Part shown: piece after piece, positions 33,443-42,721 of the stretch
How the letters are laid out: each line of letters begins with the position of its first letter
Numbering within the stretch: the stretch's first letter is position 1
Source: Microbaculum sp051390635
Lineage (GTDB): Bacteria; Pseudomonadota; Alphaproteobacteria; Rhizobiales; Tepidamorphaceae
Direction: 5' to 3'
Assembly (NCBI RefSeq): GCF_051390635.1
Contig: NZ_JBPODT010000001.1
Location: forward strand, 744,001 to 808,000
DNA: 64,000 nucleotides
The notes under the pieces: generated by a model
The model's database searches: none
What the model was told of the DNA's origin: nothing
What the model saw: only the letters and a program-made list of their open reading frames with translations
Made by a program: the position numbers and the translations under genes

Positions 33443-34723
33443 TCAGCCTCTGCTTTCCGGTGCCGAGGCCGCGCCGGCCGCCGCGGTCGCGCCGCCGCCT
33501 CCGGACTTGGCCAGGACCGATTCCGAGATCGATGCGGGCAGCGGCTTCGTCCGCTCGAAGATGCCGAGCAGCGGCAGGATGACCAGGAAGTGCAGGAAGT
33601 AGTAGGCCGTCAGGATACGCGACGCGATCACGTACACGCCCTCCGGCGGCTTGGCGCCGAGATAGCCCAGACCGATGCACACCAGGACGAGGATCCAGAA
33701 GAACTGCCGGTACAGCGGCCGGAAGCTCGCCGACTTGACCCGCGAGGTGTCGAGCCACGGCAGGATGAACAGCACGCCGATCGAGGCGAACATGGCGATG
33801 ACGCCGCCGAGCTTGTCGGGGATGGCCCGCAGGATCGCGTAGAACGGCAGGAAGTACCATTCGGGCACGATGTGCGGAGGCGTCACCAGCGGATCCGCCG
33901 GGATGTAGTTGTCGGTGTGGCCGAGATAGTTCGGCATGTAGAACACGAAGGCCGCGAAGAAGATCAGGAACACCGCGATCGCGAAGCCGTCCTTCACCGT
34001 GTAGTAGGGATGGAACGGCACCGTGTCCTTCGGCGACTTCACCTCGACGCCCGTCGGGTTGTTGTTGCCCGGCACGTGCAGCGCCCAGATGTGCAGGAAC
34101 ACGACGGCGGCCAGCACGAACGGCAGCAGGTAATGCAGGCTGAAGAACCGGTTCAGGGTCGGGTTGCCGACCGCGAAGCCGCCCCACAGCCACTCGACGA
34201 TCGTCGGGCCGACCAGCGGGATGGCGCTGAACAGGTTGGTGATGACGGTCGCGCCCCAGAAGCTCATCTGGCCCCACGGCAGCACGTAGCCCATGAAGGC
34301 TGTGGCCATCATGATCAGCAGGATCACCACGCCGATCATCCACAGGAGCTCGCGCGGCGCCTTGTAGGAGCCGTAGTAGAGTCCGCGGAAGATGTGGATG
34401 TAGACGGCGATGAAGAAGAACGACGCGCCGTTGGCATGCATGTAGCGGATCAGCCAGCCGTAGTTCACGTCGCGCATGATGTGCTCGACGCTGTTGAAGG
34501 CCAGGCCCACGTTCGCCGTGTAGTGCATCGCCAGCACGATGCCGGTGACGATCTGGATGGCGAGGAACAGCGTCAGGATCCCACCGAAGGTCCAGAAGTA
34601 ATTCAGGTTCTTCGGCGTGGGAAAATCCATCGCGTTGACTTGCATGGTGCTGATGATCGGCAACCGCGTGTCGATCCAACGCACCACAGGGTTCTTGTAG
34701 TGAACAGTCGAGTGCCCGCTCAT
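33443..34723 (-). CDS. petB: Cytochrome b of the bc1 complex
   Basis: A 426-residue membrane protein with eight predicted helices carrying two haems b. Quinol-site motif PEWYFLPFYAILRAIPDKLG is present, as are haem-binding His pairs (VLAMHYTANV...RYMHANGASFFFI and HYLLPF...FLHIWALHVPG). ETFMGYVLPWGQMS-type segment AFMGYVLPWGQMSFWGATVI marks the Qo site. The C-terminal tail is Ala/Gly-rich. It is the second gene of petABC, 27 bp after petA. Confidence 0.96.
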   Translation of the reverse strand: MSGHSTVHYKNPVVRWIDTRLPIISTMQVNAMDFPTPKNLNYFWTFGGILTLFLAIQIVTGIVLAMHYTANVGLAFNSVEHIMRDVNYGWLIRYMHANGASFFFIAVYIHIFRGLYYGSYKAPRELLWMIGVVILLIMMATAFMGYVLPWGQMSFWGATVITNLFSAIPLVGPTIVEWLWGGFAVGNPTLNRFFSLHYLLPFVLAAVVFLHIWALHVPGNNNPTGVEVKSPKDTVPFHPYYTVKDGFAIAVFLIFFAAFVFYMPNYLGHTDNYIPADPLVTPPHIVPEWYFLPFYAILRAIPDKLGGVIAMFASIGVLFILPWLDTSRVKSASFRPLYRQFFWILVLVCIGLGYLGAKPPEGVYVIASRILTAYYFLHFLVILPLLGIFERTKPLPASISESVLAKSGGGGATAAAGAASAPESRG

Positions 34724-34750
34724 GAGATTCTGCTTCAGCCCCCGGTTTGC

Positions 34751-35332
34751 TTAGCCGACGCGGATCCGCGTGTCGGACACGAATTCATACACCGGAATGT
34801 CGAGGTTTCGCGGTGCCGGCCCTTTGCGGATGCGCCCGGCCGTATCGTAGTGCGAGCCGTGGCACGGGCAGAACCACCCGTCGTAGTCGCCCTGCTCGCC
34901 CAGCGGGACACAGCCCAGATGGGTGCAGATGCCGACCATCAGCAGCCACTCGGGGCGGGAATCGCCCTGGCCGTGCGCCCGGTTGGCGTCGCTCGCCGGA
35001 TCGTCGGCCGGCAGGTTGGCGTTGCGAGCCAGGGGATCGGGCAGCTCGTCCAACGCGACGGCGTCGGCCTCCTCGATCTCCGTGTCCGTGCGATGCCGGA
35101 TGAAAACCGGCTTGCCACGCCACATCACCGTGAGGCTCTGCCCCACTTCCACCGAGCTGATGTCGACCTCGATCGACGCCAGTGCCTGGACGCTTGCATC
35201 CGGATTCATCTGATCGATGAACGGCCAAACGGCGGCACCGACACCGACTGCGGTGACGGCTCCTGTGGCGATGTAAAGGAAATCCCTGCGCGTGGGCTCT
35301 TGCGTGTCCGTATGGGCGTGGGCCACGTCCAA
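34751..35332 (-). CDS. petA: Rieske iron-sulfur subunit of the bc1 complex
   Basis: A 193-residue Rieske protein: twin-arginine type start TRRDFLYIATGAVTAVGVGA gives an N-terminal anchor, and the 2Fe-2S ligands are in CTHLGCVPLG and CPCHGSHYDTAGR (two Cys, two His plus the disulfide pair). The loop ALDELPDPLARNANLPADDP is longer than in mitochondrial forms, as usual in alphaproteobacteria. It is first in the operon. The upstream region contains a direct repeat aacagcata. Confidence 0.95.
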   Translation of the reverse strand: MDVAHAHTDTQEPTRRDFLYIATGAVTAVGVGAAVWPFIDQMNPDASVQALASIEVDISSVEVGQSLTVMWRGKPVFIRHRTDTEIEEADAVALDELPDPLARNANLPADDPASDANRAHGQGDSRPEWLLMVGICTHLGCVPLGEQGDYDGWFCPCHGSHYDTAGRIRKGPAPRNLDIPVYEFVSDTRIRVG

Positions 35333-35372
35333 TTCCCCGATGTCGTTTTACAGACAAACGTCCATCCTGCCA

Positions 35373-35400
35373 TAACAGCATAGCCTGCCGAAACAGCATA
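35373..35400 (-). promoter_or_regulatory. Direct repeat upstream of petA
   Basis: aacagcata is repeated at 35373-35381 and 35392-35400, start to start 19 bp, close to two helical turns, about 40-70 bp before the petA start. It could be a regulator site; the only support is spacing and position. Confidence 0.35.
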
Positions 35401-35517
35401 GGAAGACGCGCCCGCCGACCTGGCAGGCGGCATCCTTTTTGCACTCTTGACCCGCGTTGTCCAGCGCACCAAAGGGGTTCGTGTCCAATTGTCGCGAATA
35501 TTTCTGAGGAGCGAGGC

Positions 35518-36012
35518 TTGCCGGTGATCCGTCTGGCCCTCTATCAGCCCGATATCCCACAGAACACGGGAACCGTTCTGCGGCTCGGGGCGTGCCTCGG
35601 CGCACCCGTGGATATCATCGAGCCGGCCGGTTTTCCCGTGTCGGACCGGGCATTCCGCCGTGCCGGCATGGACTATCTCGACCACGTCGCGCTCACCCGG
35701 CACGTTTCGTTCGACACCTTCCTGGAAACGCTCCGCCGCGACGGTCGCCGCCTGGTGCTGGCGACCACCAGGGGCGCCGTTCCCTACACGGACCATGCCT
35801 TCCGGGACACCGACACCGTGCTGCTGGGGCGGGAATCGCAAGGCGTTCCCGACGACGTTCACGCCGCGGCGCACGCGCGCGTGCTCATCCCCATGCGCCC
35901 CGGCCTCAGGTCGCTGAACGTCGCCGTTGCCGCCGCGATTCTCCTGAGCGAGGCCCTGCGCCAGACCGGCGGCCTTCCGGCCGCCGGTCCCGCGCAGATC
36001 GGCCCGACATAG
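35518..36012 (+). CDS. trmL: tRNA (cytidine(34)-2'-O)-methyltransferase
   Basis: A 164-residue SPOUT methyltransferase: RLALYQPDIPQNTGTVLRLG at the N-terminus, the knotted SAM site VLLGRESQGVP and IPMRPGLRSLNVAVAAAILL. TrmL modifies the wobble base of leucine tRNAs. TTG 35518 is used as start because ggagcgagg precedes it; GTG 35524 is the alternative and there is no upstream ATG. It is divergent from petA across 185 bp. Confidence 0.93.
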   Translation: MPVIRLALYQPDIPQNTGTVLRLGACLGAPVDIIEPAGFPVSDRAFRRAGMDYLDHVALTRHVSFDTFLETLRRDGRRLVLATTRGAVPYTDHAFRDTDTVLLGRESQGVPDDVHAAAHARVLIPMRPGLRSLNVAVAAAILLSEALRQTGGLPAAGPAQIGPT

Positions 36013-36013
36013 A

Positions 36014-37870
36014 TCAGGACACAGGCGTCAGCGTTTCCGGCTCGATCTCGCCAAGAAAGCCGCCGGACTGGCGCCGCCACAGGCGGGCGTAGATCCCGTC
36101 GCAGGCGACCAGCTCGTCATGGCTCCCGATTTCGGCGATCCGTCCCGCCTCCATCACCACCAGCCGGTCCATCCGCGCGATCGTCGACAGGCGGTGAGCG
36201 ATGGCGATCACCGTCTTGTCGGCCATCAGCGCTTCCAGATCCTCCTGGATCGCCGCCTCGATCTCCGAATCGAGGGCCGAGGTGGCCTCGTCGAGGATCA
36301 GGATCGGCGCGTCCTTCAGGAGAACACGGGCGATCGCGATCCGCTGGCGCTGGCCGCCGGAGAGCTTCACGCCGCGTTCGCCGACATGGGCATCGAGCCC
36401 GCGCCGGCCGCCCAGATCGACCAGGTCCGGCACGAACGCATCGGCATGGGCGCGCCGAAGCGCCGCCCAGATCGCGGCGTCGTCCGCGTCCGGCAGCCCG
36501 TAGCGCACGTTGTCGCGCACCGAGCGATGCAGCAGCGACGTGTCCTGCGTCACCATGCCGATCGCCTCCCTCAGGCTTTCCTGGGTGACGTGGGCGATGT
36601 CCTGCCCGTCGATCAGGATGCGGCCGGCTTCCAGGTCGTGGAACCGCAGCAGCAGATTGACGAGCGTGGACTTGCCCGCGCCCGACCGTCCCACCAGGCC
36701 AACCCGTTCTCCCGGCTTGATCTCCAACGACAGCCGGTCGATGACGCCGCTGTCGCGGCCGTAGTGGAACGTCACCTGCTCGAAGCGGATCGCGCCGCGG
36801 TCGACACGCAGGCGGTCAGCGTCCGGCCGGTCGACGACCGTGTAGGGCCGCGAGATCGCCTCCATCCCTTCGGCAACGGTGCCGAGGTTCTCGAAGATCT
36901 CCGTCATCACCCACATGATCCAGCCGGACATGGCGTTGATGCGCATGACCAGGCCGGCCGCCAGCGCGACGGCGCCGATGGTGATCGCGTTCGCCTGCCA
37001 CAGCCACAGCGCCATTCCCAGCGTGCCGGCGATCAGCAGGCCGTTGATCACCACCAGCGAGAAATTCATGGCGGTGATCTGCCGCATCATCACGAAGTGC
37101 TTGGCGGTGTGGTCGACGATCGCTTCGCGGGCATAGTCGTCCTCCCGCTCGGCGTGGGCGAACAGCTTCACCGTCATCACGTTGGTGTAGCTGTCGACGA
37201 TGCGCCCGGTCAGCGTCGACCGCGCCTCCGACATGATCGTGGCGTTGTCCTTGACCCGCGGCACGAAGGTCGCGAGCACCAGCACATAAGCAGCGATCCA
37301 CAGCGCCAGCGGGATCGTCAGCCGGACGTCGGCGTCGGCGAACAGGATCAGCGCGCTGCCCGTGTAGACGACGACGTACCAGATCGCGTCGATCAGGCTG
37401 ACGACGGCTTGGCGCAGGGCCGGACCGGTCTGGATGATCTTGTTGGCGAGCCGCCCGGCGAAGTCGTTCTGGAAGAAGCCGAGGCTCTGGCGCAGCACGT
37501 AGCGGTGCGTCTGCCAGCGCACGAGATTCATCAGCGCCGGCTCGACGGCCTGATGCACCAGCAGCAGGTGGAGGCCGAACACCAGCGGCCGCAACAGCAC
37601 CACGACCGCCGCCATCCACAAAAGCGTCGGGCCGTATTCGGCGAACAGATCCCCCGGCGCCACGGTCTTCAGCAGATCGATGATCTGCCCCACGAAGGCG
37701 AACAGGCTGACCTCGACCAGCGCCACGGCGCCGGCCACGACCACCAGGACGGCCAGCGTCTTCCACGCCTGGCGCGTGTAGAACCAGATGAACGCGACGA
37801 GCTGGTCGGGCGGACGTTTGTCACGACCGACGGAAAGAGGATCGATAAAGGATTCGAAACGGGCAAACAT
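36014..37870 (-). CDS. ABC exporter, fused permease and ATPase
   Basis: A 618-residue half transporter of the MsbA/multidrug exporter type. Six hydrophobic helices lie in the first ~330 residues (for example TLAVLVVVAGAVALVEVSLF), and the ATPase domain has Walker A GLVGRSGAGKSTLVNLLLRF, Q-loop GMVTQDTSLLHRS, signature LSGGQRQRIAIARVLL, Walker B ILILDEATSALDSE and the switch His in AIAHRLSTI. It would work as a homodimer. Cargo cannot be assigned; it converges on trmL within 2 bp. Confidence 0.93.
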   Translation of the reverse strand: MFARFESFIDPLSVGRDKRPPDQLVAFIWFYTRQAWKTLAVLVVVAGAVALVEVSLFAFVGQIIDLLKTVAPGDLFAEYGPTLLWMAAVVVLLRPLVFGLHLLLVHQAVEPALMNLVRWQTHRYVLRQSLGFFQNDFAGRLANKIIQTGPALRQAVVSLIDAIWYVVVYTGSALILFADADVRLTIPLALWIAAYVLVLATFVPRVKDNATIMSEARSTLTGRIVDSYTNVMTVKLFAHAEREDDYAREAIVDHTAKHFVMMRQITAMNFSLVVINGLLIAGTLGMALWLWQANAITIGAVALAAGLVMRINAMSGWIMWVMTEIFENLGTVAEGMEAISRPYTVVDRPDADRLRVDRGAIRFEQVTFHYGRDSGVIDRLSLEIKPGERVGLVGRSGAGKSTLVNLLLRFHDLEAGRILIDGQDIAHVTQESLREAIGMVTQDTSLLHRSVRDNVRYGLPDADDAAIWAALRRAHADAFVPDLVDLGGRRGLDAHVGERGVKLSGGQRQRIAIARVLLKDAPILILDEATSALDSEIEAAIQEDLEALMADKTVIAIAHRLSTIARMDRLVVMEAGRIAEIGSHDELVACDGIYARLWRRQSGGFLGEIEPETLTPVS

Positions 37871-38197
37871 GATTGGCTCCGGACATTCGGCGGCGTTGGG
37901 AAAGGACGCACCGGATGCGGAGCCGGCGGGTCACGGACGTGACCCGGGAACTCGGCAAGGGCGCGTCAATGCGATGGTGTGAGGAGGATTCGCATTGTCT
38001 GGTCCAATTGCTGTTGTGAACGCTCTGTTCGCAGCCCGATACGTGCTGTCCGACGCGTGCAGGAACACACGTTGGCGAACGGGCGAGCCGTCCTATACCC
38101 CTACGGAAAACGTTTTGCACCCCGCCGGATGACGAAAAATGCGATCGCGTGCGCGCCTGTTGCCGAACGGCCACGGATGGCGTAGGGCGACCGGCAG
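37871..38197. other. Divergent spacer between ABC exporter gene and hemF
   Basis: 327 bp without a supported gene. It carries leaders for both genes. A segment ttgtctggtccaattgctgt near 37995 is AT-richer than its surroundings and could hold a promoter, but I see no clear FNR, Irr or similar operator. Confidence 0.55.
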
Positions 38198-39118
38198 ATG
38201 GCGACCATGACCGAGACCACCGACATGCCGAACGACGATTCGACGCTCGCGGGCCGCAAGGAGACGGCGCGCGCCTGGTTCGAGACTTTGCGCGACCGCA
38301 TCTGTTCCGCCTTCGAGACGCTGGAAGACGAGCTGCCGCGGGGCATGCCCTTCTCCGATCAGCCGCCCGGCCGCTTCGTCCGCAAGCCGTGGAACCGGTC
38401 CGACCACACCGGCGCCGATGGCGGTGGTGGCGTCATGTCGATGATGTCGGGCCGGGTGTTCGAGAAGGTCGGCGTCCATTGCTCGACCGTCCACGGCGAG
38501 TTCAGCCCGGAATTCCGCAGCCAGATCCCGGGCGCGTCGGAAGATCCGCGTTTCTGGGCGAGCGGCATCTCGCTCATCGCCCACATGCACAATCCCAACG
38601 TGCCCGCCGTGCACATGAACACCCGCTTCGTGGTCACGACCAAGGCCTGGTTCGGCGGCGGCGCCGACCTGACCCCTGTGCTCGACCGGCGCCGCACCCA
38701 GGATGATCCCGATTCCCGGGACTTCCACGCCGCGTTGCGCAAGGCGTGCGAAACGTCCGGCCGCAACTGGCGGGAATACAAGGAATGGTGCGACCGCTAT
38801 TTCTGGCTGGCGCATCGCAATGAATCGCGCGGCATCGGCGGCATTTTCTACGACTATGTCGATACCGGCGACTGGGACGCCGATCTCGCCTTCACACGCG
38901 CTGTCGGCGAGGCGTTCCTCGGCGTCTACCCGGACCTCGTCCGCCGCAATTTCGCCGCGCCGTGGACCGAGGCCGACCGCGAGGAACAGCTGGTCCGTCG
39001 CGGCCGCTACGTCGAATTCAACCTGCTTTACGACCGCGGCACGATCTTCGGTTTGAAGACCGGCGGGAATGTCGATTCGATCCTCTCGTCGATGCCCCCG
39101 GTGGTGAAATGGCCCTGA
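38198..39118 (+). CDS. hemF: Oxygen-dependent coproporphyrinogen III oxidase
   Basis: HemF decarboxylates coproporphyrinogen III to protoporphyrinogen IX using oxygen. The signature MHNPNVPAVHMNTRFVV and KAWFGGGADLTPVL are complete, as are HRNESRGIGGIFYDYVD and RRGRYVEFNLLYDRGTIFGL. The 306 residues match the family. The first about 15 residues are poorly conserved, and an ATG at 38210 could also be used. It stands alone between divergent ABC and a GGDEF-EAL gene. Confidence 0.95.
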   Translation: MATMTETTDMPNDDSTLAGRKETARAWFETLRDRICSAFETLEDELPRGMPFSDQPPGRFVRKPWNRSDHTGADGGGGVMSMMSGRVFEKVGVHCSTVHGEFSPEFRSQIPGASEDPRFWASGISLIAHMHNPNVPAVHMNTRFVVTTKAWFGGGADLTPVLDRRRTQDDPDSRDFHAALRKACETSGRNWREYKEWCDRYFWLAHRNESRGIGGIFYDYVDTGDWDADLAFTRAVGEAFLGVYPDLVRRNFAAPWTEADREEQLVRRGRYVEFNLLYDRGTIFGLKTGGNVDSILSSMPPVVKWP

Positions 39119-39264
39119 CGATACGAGGGGCTGACGGCACCAGGCCCTGAGGCTCAAGACGACCGGCCGCGAATTTAACGCAACGTCAATCAAAAACTTT
39201 CCGCGAATATTAAGCCTTCAACACTACGAGTTATTCCCGCAACGCCCGCCTTTTAGTTGGGGGA

Positions 39265-41223
39265 ATGATGCTGATCCGAGACAAACGGGGAGACCTGATG
39301 GTACTTCCCGCCTTATGCGGACTGGTGATCGTTCTCTATGTCGCCGGATATATAGTCGGCAAATTTATTGATTTGAGAACATTACGGCTGGAAGCGGATA
39401 CTGTTGTTGAAGCGATCCAGAATTACATCGAGGACCACCTCGGCCCGGACCTCACGTTCAAGTATGCCGAGCATCCCCCTTCGAACCCGCGCACGATCGC
39501 GATTCCCGGCGCGAATACGCTGCATGCCGACCTGCGATCAGTGCTGGTTCTCGCCCCGGACGGCGACGTAGCCGTCCCGTCGTCGCCGCACCGCGGAGGC
39601 TTCGACTTTCTGTCGCACACCGACCACGGGACATTCGAACGGGCCGTTCGATCCGGAACGCTGCAATATCTGCGCGTCGACCCGGACCAGTCCGGCGCGT
39701 TCCGGACCGTATTCTACGTGCCGGTGATGTCGGTGGGAAAGCTGGCCGGGGTGATCCGCATGGATATCGACCAGACCCGCGACGCGCGGTTGCTGCAGAG
39801 CGCGGTGTGGTCGCGCAGGATCGTGTACGTGACGCTCGGCGCCCTCGGCCTCTCGATAATGATCTTCGTATTCTGGCGCTTCATCAGGGAGCGTCGATTC
39901 GCCGAGGACGAGGCCCGGTTCCTGGCGATGCACGATGTCCTGACCGGTCTTCCGAACCGGGCCCAGTTCAAGCAACGCCTGAACCGGGCGCTCGAAACCG
40001 CCAGGCGCGACGGCACCAGCGTCGCGGTGATCTGTATCGACGTCGACAATTTCAAGGACATCAACGACACCCTCGGCCATCCGATCGGCGACCGGATCCT
40101 CAAGACGACGGCCGAGCGCATCCTCGCCATGTCCGGCCCCTCCTCCACCGTCGCGCGCCTGTCGGGAGACGAGTTCGCCGTTCTGATCGAAGGGATCAGC
40201 GACGTGGCGGCCCTGCGCGGCACTGCCCAGCGGATGCTGCGCAACACATCGATCGTCAACGAGATCGACGGCCAGGAGCTCGTGTGCTCGATCAGTCTCG
40301 GCATCTCCATCGCCCCCGCCGATGGCAACGACGTGGATACGCTCATCAAGAACGCCGACGTCGCCCTGTACCGGGCCAAGTCGGAGGGACGCAATACGAT
40401 CCGCTTCTTCACCGCCGACATGGACCGGGAGTTCCGCCGCCGGCGGCAAACGGAGGACGAATTGCGGCGCGACCTGGGAACCGACCGGTTCAAGGTCTAC
40501 TACCAACCGCAATTCGACCTGAGGACCGGCTCGCTGACCGGCTACGAGGCACTTGCCCGCTGGACCAGTCCGGCGCTGGGCCCCGTCTCACCGGAGGTGT
40601 TTATTCCCGCCGCCGAAGCGTGCGGCCTGATCGCCCCGCTGTCGGAATGGATCCTGACGAAGGCCTGCCGGACGGCAACGGAATGGCCGGAGCCCGTGAA
40701 ACTGGCCGTCAACCTCTCGGCCGCCCAGTTTCGCACCGGCGATGTCGCCGACATGATCGAACGGATCCTGCGCTGGACGGCGCTGCCGCCGGACCGGCTG
40801 GAGATCGAGATCACGGAAACGGCCCTGCTCAGGAACACGGAGACCGCCCGGTCGGCGCTCACCCGGCTGCGCGACATCGGCGTCTCGATTGCGCTCGACG
40901 ATTTCGGCACCGGTTATTCGAGCCTGAGCTACCTGTCGCGCTTCCCGATCGACAAGATCAAGATCGATCGCTCCTTCGTCCAGCAATTGACCGCGGACCG
41001 GAACACGTCGGCGATCGTCCAGGCGATCGTCGGCCTCGGCAAGGCGCTCGATCTCGAGATCATCGCCGAGGGGGTCGAAACCCATGATCAGGTCGCGCAA
41101 TTGCGCGCCATCGGCTGTCACCGGGTTCAGGGCTATCTGTTCGGCCGCCCCCAGGAAACCGTCGGCTTCCCGATTCCCGACGTCGTCCGCCGGCAGCAGG
41201 CTCTGGACCGGGCGTCGGCCTAG
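39265..41223 (+). CDS. GGDEF-EAL protein, membrane sensor for cyclic di-GMP
   Basis: 652 residues: a first helix (MVLPALCGLVIVLYVAGYIV), an extracytoplasmic sensor domain of about 150 residues, a second helix (IVYVTLGALGLSIMIFVFWR), a GGDEF domain whose motif reads SGDEF (ARLSGDEFAVLIEG) and which lacks the RxxD inhibitory site, then an EAL domain with YEALARW, EITETALLRNTE, DDFGTGYSSLSYL, IKIDRSF and EGVET. The EAL half looks fully active as phosphodiesterase; the cyclase half may be active or regulatory. It overlaps cca by 4 bp. Confidence 0.92.
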   Translation: MMLIRDKRGDLMVLPALCGLVIVLYVAGYIVGKFIDLRTLRLEADTVVEAIQNYIEDHLGPDLTFKYAEHPPSNPRTIAIPGANTLHADLRSVLVLAPDGDVAVPSSPHRGGFDFLSHTDHGTFERAVRSGTLQYLRVDPDQSGAFRTVFYVPVMSVGKLAGVIRMDIDQTRDARLLQSAVWSRRIVYVTLGALGLSIMIFVFWRFIRERRFAEDEARFLAMHDVLTGLPNRAQFKQRLNRALETARRDGTSVAVICIDVDNFKDINDTLGHPIGDRILKTTAERILAMSGPSSTVARLSGDEFAVLIEGISDVAALRGTAQRMLRNTSIVNEIDGQELVCSISLGISIAPADGNDVDTLIKNADVALYRAKSEGRNTIRFFTADMDREFRRRRQTEDELRRDLGTDRFKVYYQPQFDLRTGSLTGYEALARWTSPALGPVSPEVFIPAAEACGLIAPLSEWILTKACRTATEWPEPVKLAVNLSAAQFRTGDVADMIERILRWTALPPDRLEIEITETALLRNTETARSALTRLRDIGVSIALDDFGTGYSSLSYLSRFPIDKIKIDRSFVQQLTADRNTSAIVQAIVGLGKALDLEIIAEGVETHDQVAQLRAIGCHRVQGYLFGRPQETVGFPIPDVVRRQQALDRASA

Positions 41224-42461
41224 TCTCCCCGCCCCTTCGCCGCCCGCGCCAGCAACGCGTCGCGATCGGGTCCGAAATCCTCGGCGATCCAGTCCGCCTC
41301 GAGTCTGGACAAAAGACGCCCGATCTCCGGCCCGCTCGGCAGTCCCAGGCGCATCAGATCCGCGCCCTTGATCGGGAACTGAGGGATTTTCCAGCGGTCC
41401 GGCAGGTCCATCAGGTCGCGCCAGCCGGCCTCGTCGGCTGCCGCGCCGGAGCGCGCGAACGCCAGCGCGACGCGGTCGCGATAGGCCTCGATGCCGACCC
41501 GGTACAGCAGCGCCCGCCGCGCCCGGTCCGGCAGATCGGGCGAAACATGCCACCACCCGTCCGCGGCCTGGCCGAGCCTGCGCCGTTCGGCATTCGACAG
41601 GCGCAACCGGTCGGACAGCCGCTCGGCATCCTCGGGAACGGCGACCGCCAGCGCGGCGAGCCTGCGCACGGGGTCCGGAGTTTCGCCTGCGGCGGCCTCG
41701 TTGGCCACAGCGCGTACGAACGCCCGACCGTACGGAACGCCGCCGGTGACGATGCCCAGGATCCCGCATTCGGCCATGATCGCGACCGTCGCCGGCGCCC
41801 CGGGAGCTGCCAGCAGCCGGAACAGTTCCTGCCGCAGCCGTTCGCCCGACAGGCCGAGCAGGCCGCGCCGCTCGTGGATGGCCGCCGTCAGCCCGTCGGG
41901 ATCGGGCGGTCCCTCGGCGAACTGGGCGTGGAACCGGAAGAACCGCAGGATGCGCAGGAAATCCTCGCGGATGCGCGCGGTCGCGGCGCCGATGAAGCGC
42001 ACCCGCCGCGCCAGGAGATCGCCGTAGCCGCCGACCGGATCGTAGAGCCGCCCGTCGCGGCCGACATAGAGCGCGTTCATGGTGAAGTCGCGCCGGTGCG
42101 CGTCCTCGTCCCAGTCCGCCCCGAAGGCGACCGTGGCGTGGCGGCCGTGCGTCTCGACGTCGTGGCGCAGCGTCGTCACCTCGAACGGCCGCCCGTCGGC
42201 GATCACCGTGACCGTCCCGTGCGCCACGCCCGTGGGCACCGCCTTCAGGCCGTTGGCCTCCGCCATCGCCGTGATCTCGTCCGTCGACGCCGTGGTGGCG
42301 CAGTCGACATCGCCGTGCGGCCGGCCGAGCAGCGCGTCGCGCACGGCGCCGCCGACGATCCGCGTTTCAGCTTCGCCCCGGTTCAGCGCCGCCAGGACCG
42401 TCGACAGCGGCGGCGCCTTGATCCACTCCCCGTTCGGCAGGAATTCCGGCGCCGCGGTCAA
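41220..42461 (-). CDS. CCA tRNA nucleotidyltransferase / poly(A) polymerase family
   Basis: A 413-residue class II nucleotidyltransferase: active-site start RIVGGAVRDALLGRPHGDVD with catalytic carboxylates in GDVDCATT, ERRDFTMNALYV-type sequence HRRDFTMNALYVGRDGRLYD and the RNA-binding RIREDFLRILRFFRFHAQF. In alphaproteobacteria this position usually holds the CCA-adding enzyme rather than a poly(A) polymerase, but the two cannot be told apart by motif alone. It is last in a coupled reverse-strand operon. Confidence 0.9.
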   Translation of the reverse strand: MTAAPEFLPNGEWIKAPPLSTVLAALNRGEAETRIVGGAVRDALLGRPHGDVDCATTASTDEITAMAEANGLKAVPTGVAHGTVTVIADGRPFEVTTLRHDVETHGRHATVAFGADWDEDAHRRDFTMNALYVGRDGRLYDPVGGYGDLLARRVRFIGAATARIREDFLRILRFFRFHAQFAEGPPDPDGLTAAIHERRGLLGLSGERLRQELFRLLAAPGAPATVAIMAECGILGIVTGGVPYGRAFVRAVANEAAAGETPDPVRRLAALAVAVPEDAERLSDRLRLSNAERRRLGQAADGWWHVSPDLPDRARRALLYRVGIEAYRDRVALAFARSGAAADEAGWRDLMDLPDRWKIPQFPIKGADLMRLGLPSGPEIGRLLSRLEADWIAEDFGPDRDALLARAAKGRGD

Positions 42462-42721
42462 TCCAGATGTCCCGGTTCGATCTGTCCGTCGCGCATCTGC
42501 GCCGGCGTGTAGGTGGCGTCGGGCGGCGCGCCGGAGAACGTCGCCGTCAGGATGAATCCCGCGATCATCAGCAACAGCCCGGCGATCGACAGCCAGTACA
42601 GCGGGCTGTTTATCCAGGATTCGCGCTTGGTCGGATCGATCCGCGAGAAATACAGGTAGAACCCGTAGCCGATGAACGGCAGCAGAAGCAGGAGCAGTTC
42701 GAGGGCAATGACGCGAAACAT
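42458..42721 (-). CDS. DUF6111 family membrane protein
   Basis: 87 residues with two predicted helices (IALELLLLLLPFIGYGFYLY and PLYWLSIAGLLLMIAGFILT) and a short C-terminal tail that contains the family-like APPDATYTPAQMRDGQIEPG. It matches the small DUF6111 proteins of Hyphomicrobiales as I recall them. Function unknown. Its start overlaps the Nudix stop and its stop overlaps the cca start (ATGA at both ends), so it is translationally locked into this operon. Confidence 0.78.
   Translation of the reverse strand: MFRVIALELLLLLLPFIGYGFYLYFSRIDPTKRESWINSPLYWLSIAGLLLMIAGFILTATFSGAPPDATYTPAQMRDGQIEPGHLD

Noticed and set aside
33266..35383. Forward open frame of 705 codons
   Set aside because: It is antisense to petABC, with His/Arg/Asp-rich composition and no domain.
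36119..37942. Forward open frame of 607 codons
   Set aside because: It is antisense to the ABC exporter gene, with the same GC-shadow composition.
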